DNA of 5,280 nt, taken from positions 1 to 5,280 of the forward strand of contig PLNO01000128.1 in the NCBI GenBank assembly GCA_003141795.1, given 5' to 3'. This document shows, in pieces, positions 1-5,280 of the stretch (the stretch's first letter is position 1; the number at the start of each line of letters is the position of its first letter). This stretch comes from Spirochaetaceae bacterium. GTDB taxonomy: Bacteria > Spirochaetota > Spirochaetia > SZUA-6 > Fen-1364. The position numbers and the translations under genes were made by a program. The notes under the pieces were generated by a model. That model ran no database searches and was not told the origin of the DNA. It worked only from the letters and a program-made list of their open reading frames with translations.

Positions 1-2517
1 TTTCCTGTCACCGGTCTCCCGGGCGATGATCGCGGAGAGCTCGGCCTCGCGGTCCCCCTGGCCGCCCGCCAGCAACCGCATCTGCTCCGCGCGGATGTCC
101 GTGCGCGCGCTTCTGGCGTCATCCGGATATTCGGCGGCGAAGCGCGTGTACAGGTCCAGCGCTTTCTGGTACTGCCGCGCCTGCGCGTAGGCCTCGGCGG
201 TCTGCTGCAGCGCCGAGGCACGGAAGGAGCTGTCCTTGTACCCCGCAAGGAGCTGCTCCCAGAGCAGGGCCGCGGCCATGCCCTCCCCCATCGATTGGGC
301 GGCCTGGCCGCTCCAATACAGCGCCGCATCGACGAGCTTTCCTCTGGAGTATCGCGCACGGTAATCGTCGAAGGCCGCACGCGCCTCCGCCCACATCCCG
401 TGCGTGAAGAACGCTTCCGCCCTGCGATAGACTGCCTCTTCCCGCAGCGGGCTGTCGCTGAACGTGTCGGCGAGCCTCTTGTATGCGTCCGCGGCCTGGC
501 GGGCCTGGCCCATGTCGGAGAGGATCCCGGCGTAATCGAAGAGCGCGTCCGCGGCCCACGGGCCCGGCGGCTTCTGCCCTGCGATTCCCAGCAGCGCCTG
601 CGCCGCCTGATCGCGCTGCTTGAGGTTGATGAGGCTCTTTGCGTTCAGGTAGCGGCTCTTGTCGGCAAGCTCGGTCTGACCGGGCATGCCGGCGACGGCG
701 GAAAACGCCGCGGCCGCCTTGTCGAAGTCCCCCCTGCTGAAGTGCGCCCAGCCCGAGAGGTAGACGATCATGGGGCGCAGCTCGTGCCGGGGGTACCCCG
801 CGGCAAGATCATCGAACACCTGTGCGGCGTCCGTGAAGTCCGCGGTCCTGAGATACGCCCAGCCGAGGTAGTAACGGGCGTAGGGCACGATGACCCCCAG
901 CCCCGCCTTCTGCGCCGATTCCGGCCTGATGGCCGCGAGGTCCGTCATTGCCCCGGCGTAGTCCTTGCGGGAGATGAGGGAGAGCCCTCTCAGGTAGGAG
1001 AGGACGATCGAGGCGTAGGGGTCACGTGCATCGATATCGGGAAACTGGCGCCTCACCGCGTCAGCTTCGCTCACGATGGTGTCGTTTCGGCCGAGGCTGA
1101 AGAGCGTCTTGAGGTAGTCGACCCGGGAGCGCAGATCCGTCGGGTAGCGCACGACGTAGTCCTTCAAAGCCGCGGCCGCCTCCGCGTTTCGCTTCATCCC
1201 GTTGAGGAGCACGATCTGCAGACGCGACACCTGCTGTCGGAGCGTCGGGTCGAGGTCCTGCCGCAGGAGCTCCGTGACCTCCCGCGCCGAGTCCGGAGGC
1301 TTCCCCTCGCGGAAGAGGCAATAGGCGAACAGGTATCCCGCTTCGGGCGCCCGCTTGGACGCGGGGAAAGCGGAACGGAACTGCGTGTAGTAGTCTGCCG
1401 CGGTCGTGAAGTCGCCCCCCATGAGCGCGATATCGCCGAGCCTGATGATCACCGCGCCCGTGCCGGGCTTCCCCGCCGCGATGAAATCCTGGAGGATCTG
1501 GCGTGCCCCGGCGGGATCCTTGCGCGCGAGCCTGATCTCCGCAAGGTAGAGGGGCACGACCTCGTTCACCGGGGCGTCCTTGCGCGCCTCCCATGCCCTG
1601 CGGAGGAACGGCTCAGCGGCGTCGAGTGAGCCCTGCCGGAAAGTCTCCGCGCCGACCCTCGTCCACAGATCCGAGAGCAGGGTCGTGCGGCCCTGGAAGC
1701 GATCCGCCGCTGCCTGCGTGAGGTCACGCATGTTCTGCAGGTCACCCTTGCGCTGTGCGGCGGCGAACAGACGGCCGTAGGCCACCAGCGCGACGTCGTC
1801 ACCCGCCCCCACGAGCTGGATGTACAGAGGCTGCGCCTCCTCCTGCCTTCCGGCCTGCCACAGCGCTTCTGCCCTCAGGAGGAGGAAGTTGCTGCGCCAC
1901 GGCTCGGGAAAACCCGCGGGGTTGGTCCCCTGCGTGAGGGCGAGAAGGTCGCCGTACGCCTCCTGCCGCTGGAGGAGGGAACCGAGCAGAACCGATGCGT
2001 AGGGGAACAGTCGCGATGCAGGATAGTCAGCGGTCAGAGTCCTGAGGCTCGCCACCGCGGCTGTGTCATTGGACATCGCGGAGAGCGCGAGTGACTTGTG
2101 GAGAAGCGCCTGCGGCGTGAACTCCGGGTCCTTTTGCGCCGCAAGGAACTCATCCAGCGAATCGACGCTGAGCGAATAGCTGCCCAGCGAGTAGAGAGAC
2201 AAGCCCTTCCAGAGCGGCACGTAGGCGAAGTAGCGCGTGGACCGATAGCGGATCTCGATGTCGCCGATGAGCTGGACCGCGTCCCGGTATCGCGTCAGGC
2301 GGTACAGGCACACGGCGCGTCTGTACTGGACGTCGGCGATCCTTTCCGACAGTGGATACGCGCTCAGGTACTCGTCATAGGATTCGAGTGCCGCGGTATA
2401 GTTTCTCCCGAGGTAGCGGCTCTCCGCTTCGGCGAATAGATCCGCCTCGGCGGGGGCTGCGACCACAGGCTGCGGCGCGCCCACGAACAGGAGAAGACAC
2501 ATGAGTGCTGTGATCAT
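1..2517 (-). CDS. Large exported tetratricopeptide-repeat (TPR) protein, C-terminus beyond the window
   Basis: My reading of the minus strand from the ATG at 2517 stays open for 839 codons to the left edge, where the gene is cut; the C-terminus is missing. The N-terminus MITALMCLLLFVGAPQPVVA is hydrophobic and followed by A-P-A-E-A-D, which looks like a signal peptide cleaved around 20-23, although its n-region has no Lys or Arg. The rest is almost all helical-hairpin repeats with TPR spacing (small residues at the packing positions and Pro or Tyr-Pro at repeat ends). Clear units lie at about 26-55, 62-91, 545-576, 585-610, 655-688, 692-724, 728-761 and 766-798. The middle (about 200-540) is more degenerate but keeps the same helix pattern, with repeat-like units near 355-386 and 445-459. 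Several units resemble those of BamD/YbgF-type periplasmic TPR proteins. The likely role is a periplasmic or envelope-attached protein-protein scaffold; no catalytic motif is seen. It follows the exported-protein gene after 30 nt. TPR nature is secure; partner and process are unknown. Confidence 0.9.
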   Translation of the reverse strand, partial: MITALMCLLLFVGAPQPVVAAPAEADLFAEAESRYLGRNYTAALESYDEYLSAYPLSERIADVQYRRAVCLYRLTRYRDAVQLIGDIEIRYRSTRYFAYVPLWKGLSLYSLGSYSLSVDSLDEFLAAQKDPEFTPQALLHKSLALSAMSNDTAAVASLRTLTADYPASRLFPYASVLLGSLLQRQEAYGDLLALTQGTNPAGFPEPWRSNFLLLRAEALWQAGRQEEAQPLYIQLVGAGDDVALVAYGRLFAAAQRKGDLQNMRDLTQAAADRFQGRTTLLSDLWTRVGAETFRQGSLDAAEPFLRRAWEARKDAPVNEVVPLYLAEIRLARKDPAGARQILQDFIAAGKPGTGAVIIRLGDIALMGGDFTTAADYYTQFRSAFPASKRAPEAGYLFAYCLFREGKPPDSAREVTELLRQDLDPTLRQQVSRLQIVLLNGMKRNAEAAAALKDYVVRYPTDLRSRVDYLKTLFSLGRNDTIVSEADAVRRQFPDIDARDPYASIVLSYLRGLSLISRKDYAGAMTDLAAIRPESAQKAGLGVIVPYARYYLGWAYLRTADFTDAAQVFDDLAAGYPRHELRPMIVYLSGWAHFSRGDFDKAAAAFSAVAGMPGQTELADKSRYLNAKSLINLKQRDQAAQALLGIAGQKPPGPWAADALFDYAGILSDMGQARQAADAYKRLADTFSDSPLREEAVYRRAEAFFTHGMWAEARAAFDDYRARYSRGKLVDAALYWSGQAAQSMGEGMAAALLWEQLLAGYKDSSFRASALQQTAEAYAQARQYQKALDLYTRFAAEYPDDARSARTDIRAEQMRLLAGGQGDREAELSAIIARETGDRK

Positions 2518-2547
2518 CTACCATTAATTGTACTCCGTTGCCTCTTT
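2518..2547 (-). other. 30-nt intergenic spacer with displaced ribosome binding site
   Basis: This is the only non-coding stretch in the window and is noticeably more AT-rich than its flanks. On the minus strand it holds GGAG at 2536-2533. That is 15 nt from the TPR start at 2517 but 8 nt from an out-of-frame ATG at 2524. In the TPR frame, TAG directly precedes ATG 2517, and TAA lies two codons further upstream, so no upstream in-frame start exists. I see no hairpin plus T-run that would make a terminator, so read-through from the upstream gene is expected. Confidence 0.55.
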
Positions 2548-3849
2548 TTAATCAATTTTGGGAAGCCTGAGATCTCCCTCCGAATCGATGTGGACGAGGT
2601 GCACGGATTCCTTGCCATACCGCCTGGTAAGGGAGGCGAGGCTCGTTTCCTGGTTTCGTTCCATCACGACCACTTGAAAAATACCTTCAGCGTCGAAATA
2701 GGGAAAGAGCACGACGATGTGATGGTGCATCCTGAGTGTCGGCGTGCCCTCTGAAACGGACGGTACGGACGCCGCATTCACCGATCCTATGTAGATCCGT
2801 CCCGGGGTCTCCCGGGCGATGAAGTACAGAACGTACTGGAGATCCGTCACGGAATAGCCCGTGTCCGCCACGTAGGGGACGCGATCACCGCCACGCACGT
2901 CGATCTCCTCGTCAGTCGGCGCGCTCCCCGTCCGCGCCTGCGCGAGGCTGCGCGCGAGGCCCCTGCTCCAGTCGAGGCCGAAATACGGATCGAGCTCCTC
3001 CTCATAGCGCGAGCTCCACGAGTGGGCTTTTCCCGCGTTGCGAGATTTCAGCGACGCGATATCCGTGTTGGTCCCCGCGAGCGGTGCATACAGCCCGTCG
3101 ACCACCCATTTCGCAAAGCCCGAGCAGTTGAACCCGCCCCTGCCGGCGGAAGCGCCGGTGGCGATGGAGACCATCCGACCGGCGCTATCCATCGCACCGT
3201 CGTCCATGTCGCGAAGCCCGCGGAGCCGGGAGCGTATCGCCGTGACGATGTTCGTCACGCGCACGTCCCCTTCCCGCTGTGCGGGGGCGAGCACCGTCTG
3301 CCAGTCGACCGATGCGGAGCTCAGATCCATGACGGTGGAGAAGGAGGCGGTGAGCAGACGGTCGAATGAAATGGGGAGCGCGATCTGCATCTGGAAGGGA
3401 TGGTCGAAGAGGACCACGTCCATCACCGTCCTGTCCTCCCGGGGGTAGAAACGAAGGTAGCTCCCCGGACCGTCCTGGACGAACAGCTTGGCCTGGAGAA
3501 AGCTCCCGTCGGAGAGGCTTCGCTTGATGATGAACGTGCCGGCGCTGTCCAGGGGAAAGTCCCTGCCGTGCTCGTTCGAGAAGACGAGGTACACGGCGCC
3601 GGCCTGCCGGTCGGTCCTGAAGGAAACCCGCGGGGCGCCCGCGGACTGCGTGATGGTGACACGGCGGTGCGCTGCGGCATCGGCAAGCGGGGCGAATATG
3701 GTGGCGCGCAGCTGCTCGCGCGCCTCCCAGTTCTCCGCGGGCGCGGCGACCGGAGCGGGCATGCCGATGACGGGGCTTGCCGTTGCCGGCAGCCCCGCGA
3801 CGAGCAGGAGGGAGGAGAGAAGCAGGCTATGCCAGGAGAGTGTCCTCAT
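2548..3849 (-). CDS. Exported protein of unknown family with a putative divergent NlpC/P60-like cysteine hydrolase domain
   Basis: I do not recognise a named family. The 433-aa product starts with a typical Sec signal peptide: R2, a hydrophobic core at about 8-20, then LPATA-SP with likely cleavage after residue 24. A Pro/Ala-rich linker (26-38) follows. Residues about 60-185 are rich in alternating hydrophobic stretches that look like a beta-sandwich. Residues about 238-400 hold GGFNCSGFAKWVVDGL with C242, the only cysteine in the protein, then RMHHHIVVLFPYF with H375-H377, then VVVMERN (394-399). The CSGF-helix followed by H-hydrophobic-strand order resembles NlpC/P60 peptidases, where Cys is the nucleophile and His the base. 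The Cys-His distance here is about 133 residues, much more than the roughly 50-60 usual in that family, so an insertion (about 265-345) or a different papain-like fold must be assumed. The sole Cys argues against disulfides. There is no lipobox and no further membrane segment, so the mature protein is probably periplasmic or secreted. The start overlaps the upstream gene by 23 nt. The CDS is certain; the enzyme role is an inference. Confidence 0.88.
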   Translation of the reverse strand: MRTLSWHSLLLSSLLLVAGLPATASPVIGMPAPVAAPAENWEAREQLRATIFAPLADAAAHRRVTITQSAGAPRVSFRTDRQAGAVYLVFSNEHGRDFPLDSAGTFIIKRSLSDGSFLQAKLFVQDGPGSYLRFYPREDRTVMDVVLFDHPFQMQIALPISFDRLLTASFSTVMDLSSASVDWQTVLAPAQREGDVRVTNIVTAIRSRLRGLRDMDDGAMDSAGRMVSIATGASAGRGGFNCSGFAKWVVDGLYAPLAGTNTDIASLKSRNAGKAHSWSSRYEEELDPYFGLDWSRGLARSLAQARTGSAPTDEEIDVRGGDRVPYVADTGYSVTDLQYVLYFIARETPGRIYIGSVNAASVPSVSEGTPTLRMHHHIVVLFPYFDAEGIFQVVVMERNQETSLASLTRRYGKESVHLVHIDSEGDLRLPKID

Positions 3850-5212
3850 CTATGCGATCCTTCAGGCTTCCCCGACGTGCGGCGAGCACGGCGGGGTCCA
3901 TGGCAAACAGCGGGCTGATCTCGATCGCATGGAGGGGGCAGCCTTCGCCGCCACGCGGGACCTCCACGCCGCAGCGGGTGAGCCAACGGGCCGCCTGCTC
4001 CACCTGCCCGTTACGGCAGGTCTCGATCGAGTCCACCCCTTCACGATTCTTCAGCGGAGCGAACTCCTCGAGCCGTTCGGTTTCGAAGAAAAGCGCGCTC
4101 GCCGCGAGGGGAATGGCATCGAAAACGAACATCTCCATCTTCGCCGCTTCCCTGTCAACAATTTCGGCGCCCGATTGCGTCGGGTTGAGCGACTTCACCT
4201 TCTTGCGCGCGACGTGCAGCGGCAGGTGCAGGTTCGGGCTGGCCAGAAAATCCACGTCGAGGATGTGGATGGCGATGGAGCCCTGCGCGAAGAGCAGCCG
4301 TCCGTCGGCACCCCGCGCGTTCATCAGCGAAGGATCGAGATCGGAGTACTCGATGACGCTCGGTGTCCCATCCCGCGTAACGATCACGCCGAGCTTTTCC
4401 TCGGGGTAGGCTTTTTCGATCACCTTTGCTGAAATCTGCGAATGCGCGCGGCAGTGGAAGCCGAGGAACACCGGGTCGGCAATCTCGACCATCGGATTGT
4501 CCACCTGGAAATAGAACAGGTGTCGCACGCTCCGCTCCTGCATGGCGGAGAGCAGACCGGAGGAGCGCAGCGCTTCGATCACCCCGCCGTGGCCGTTGGG
4601 GTTCCTGAGGATCCCCCCGTCGGGTGCCAGCAGGAGCCGCCCATCAGGCGAAAGGGAGGGATTGCTTCCCTGCACGAACAGGTGGACCGTCTCCCTGCCC
4701 AGACCGAACCAGCCCTGGGAATCGAAGTAGTCCTCCGTGGACTTCACGTTATGCGGGCTCGTCATGATGAGCCAGGGGATCGTCGCGCCGTACCAGCGCC
4801 GCGCGGCGAGCAGCTTTTCGGCGAACAGCGCGAACAGGGTGAGCTTCCGCAGCGGCGTGACGGGGAACATCCCCTTGGGGCCTTCGAATCCCAGCCGCGA
4901 TCCCTGGCCCCCGGCAACGGTAAGAAGCGCGGTACGGCCGCGGCGTATTTCCTCCTCACCGAGCTCTCGTGCTTCCCTGTCCGCGACGCTTGCGGAGAGA
5001 GCGACGTACGGTGCCGGTTGCGGTGTACCTGGGGCCGCGGCCGGCGCAGCGCTTTGCAGCGCTTCCTTCAACCGCGACAGGAGATCCAGATCGAGCTCAG
5101 CCACGTCCTCGAGGAGACGGAACCGCTGCTCCTGCGGACGCGCGTCCCAATGATCGAACAGGTGGCCCTGCCCCACCCCGGCCAGCCGTTCCCGAGCTTC
5201 CCTTTCCGTCAT
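3827..5212 (-). CDS. UDPGP-family UDP-sugar pyrophosphorylase, UAP1-like (probable UDP-N-acetylglucosamine or UDP-glucose pyrophosphorylase)
   Basis: Predicted cytoplasmic nucleotidyltransferase that joins UTP and a sugar 1-phosphate (GlcNAc-1-P or Glc-1-P) to give UDP-sugar and pyrophosphate. Numbering from the chosen start (461 aa), the visible family motifs run in the order known for UAP1: N-terminal helix with GQGHLFDHWD (14-23); nucleotide loop VAGGQGSRLG..PKGMFPV (99-118) with basic R106 and K113; NPNGHGG (204-210); VDNPMVEIADPVFLGFH (237-253); VIEKAYPEEKLGVIV (264-278); VIEYSDL (286-292); a GSIAIHIL segment (from 311); HVARKKV (333-339); KMEMFVFDAIPLA (358-370); and FAPLKN (384-389). 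The length is close to yeast and human UAP1 (roughly 480-520 aa). The ATG at 5212 was chosen because GAGGG lies 7 nt upstream and the family N-terminal helix starts right after it. In-frame ATGs at 5236 and 5263 would add 8 or 17 residues that do not look like the family. Its 3' end overlaps the next gene by 23 nt. Family assignment is firm; the sugar substrate cannot be read from sequence alone. Confidence 0.93.
   Translation of the reverse strand: MTEREARERLAGVGQGHLFDHWDARPQEQRFRLLEDVAELDLDLLSRLKEALQSAAPAAAPGTPQPAPYVALSASVADREARELGEEEIRRGRTALLTVAGGQGSRLGFEGPKGMFPVTPLRKLTLFALFAEKLLAARRWYGATIPWLIMTSPHNVKSTEDYFDSQGWFGLGRETVHLFVQGSNPSLSPDGRLLLAPDGGILRNPNGHGGVIEALRSSGLLSAMQERSVRHLFYFQVDNPMVEIADPVFLGFHCRAHSQISAKVIEKAYPEEKLGVIVTRDGTPSVIEYSDLDPSLMNARGADGRLLFAQGSIAIHILDVDFLASPNLHLPLHVARKKVKSLNPTQSGAEIVDREAAKMEMFVFDAIPLAASALFFETERLEEFAPLKNREGVDSIETCRNGQVEQAARWLTRCGVEVPRGGEGCPLHAIEISPLFAMDPAVLAARRGSLKDRIDEDTLLA
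3858..3863 (-). promoter_or_regulatory. Ribosome binding site inside the upstream gene for the exported protein
   Basis: GAAGGA on the minus strand ends 8 nt before the ATG at 3849. It lies inside the last codons of the UAP1-like gene, so the second gene is translated from within the first message. This supports co-transcription and the choice of 3849 as start, which also yields a complete signal peptide. Confidence 0.7.
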
Positions 5213-5219
5213 GTCGTCA

Positions 5220-5224
5220 CCCTC
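5220..5224 (-). promoter_or_regulatory. Ribosome binding site deciding the start of the UAP1-like gene
   Basis: GAGGG on the minus strand lies 7 nt before the ATG at 5212, an ideal Shine-Dalgarno spacing. The in-frame ATG at 5236 has only a G-run about 3 nt away, and the one at 5263 has no good site, so this motif supports the shorter protein. A TGA in another frame overlaps the spacer (5219-5217) and could be the stop of an upstream gene. Confidence 0.65.
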
Positions 5225-5280
5225 GTGGTGTTTCATCACCCCCTGGTCGTGGCGTATCGTCATGAGCGCCTCGATCAGGT

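Noticed and set aside
22..66. LLAGGQG near the visible end of the TPR protein (residues 815-821), similar to the nucleotide loop of the UAP1-like enzyme
   Set aside because: The loop context needed for a nucleotidyltransferase (SRLG...PKG after AGGQG) is absent, and the segment sits in a helical linker after a TPR unit, so the similarity is accidental.
295..1629. A 444-codon open frame on the plus strand, antisense to the TPR gene
   Set aside because: It lies entirely opposite the continuous TPR reading frame. Its product is a low-complexity Arg/Val/Glu/Leu-rich string without any family motif, as expected from GC-rich codons read backwards. I saw no obvious RBS supporting it.
2496..2517. 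A lipoprotein signal at C7 of the TPR protein (TALMC)
   Set aside because: The cysteine comes after only six residues, before the hydrophobic core rather than after it, so it cannot be a normal lipobox. An ordinary signal peptide cleaved near residues 20-23 fits better.
2375..2524. A 49-codon minus-strand frame starting at ATG 2524
   Set aside because: Not called as a gene because its product is Arg/Gly/Pro-rich, typical of a shifted frame of the TPR gene. It is kept as a finding only because its ribosome binding site is better placed than that of the real gene.
2518..2560. A terminator or promoter in the AT-rich junction
   Set aside because: I found no stable inverted repeat followed by a T-run on the minus strand and no convincing pair of -35 and -10 boxes. 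The AT-rich bases are explained by the stop codon region and the short spacer.
3488..4432. A 314-codon plus-strand frame spanning the junction of the two right-hand genes
   Set aside because: It is antisense to two well-supported coding sequences, runs across their boundary, and has Arg-rich composition with no recognisable domain.
5213..5263. A longer N-terminus (17 extra residues) for the UAP1-like protein from ATG 5263
   Set aside because: The extra residues (TIRHDQGVMKHHEGDD) do not resemble the family. The family N-terminal helix begins just after the ATG at 5212, which has GAGGG at 7 nt.

Overview
The window is GC-rich bacterial DNA. It carries three consecutive genes, all on the minus strand, so they are read from the right edge to the left edge. 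Coding density is near total: the only non-coding gap is 30 nt. The plus strand has long open frames, but they are antisense shadows of GC-rich codons. I see no tRNA, rRNA, CRISPR array, insertion sequence or convincing terminator. Placing the organism is only an inference. A bacterium with a eukaryote-like UDP-sugar pyrophosphorylase of the UAP1 type, next to a large exported TPR protein, would fit a spirochaete or another GC-rich diderm, but no marker gene settles it.

Layout in order of transcription: (1) 5212-3827, a UDPGP-family nucleotidyltransferase of about 461 aa. It matches the UAP1 group (UDP-N-acetylglucosamine / UDP-sugar pyrophosphorylase) along its whole length. (2) 3849-2548, a 433-aa exported protein of no family I can name. 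Its only cysteine lies in an NCSGF motif, and a downstream HHH motif suggests a divergent NlpC/P60-like (papain-fold) cysteine hydrolase behind an N-terminal beta-rich domain. (3) 2517-1, a very large exported TPR protein whose C-terminus lies beyond the left edge (839 codons visible, no internal stop).

Genes 1 and 2 overlap by 23 nt, and genes 2 and 3 are 30 nt apart, so they very probably form one operon with translational coupling. The promoter would lie to the right of the window. A cell-envelope theme is plausible: a cytoplasmic enzyme making an activated sugar for peptidoglycan or surface polysaccharide, a secreted putative peptidase/amidase, and a periplasmic TPR scaffold. The functional link between the three is inference. 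The most interesting element is the middle gene. The start region of the TPR gene is also odd: its best-placed Shine-Dalgarno points at an out-of-frame ATG.
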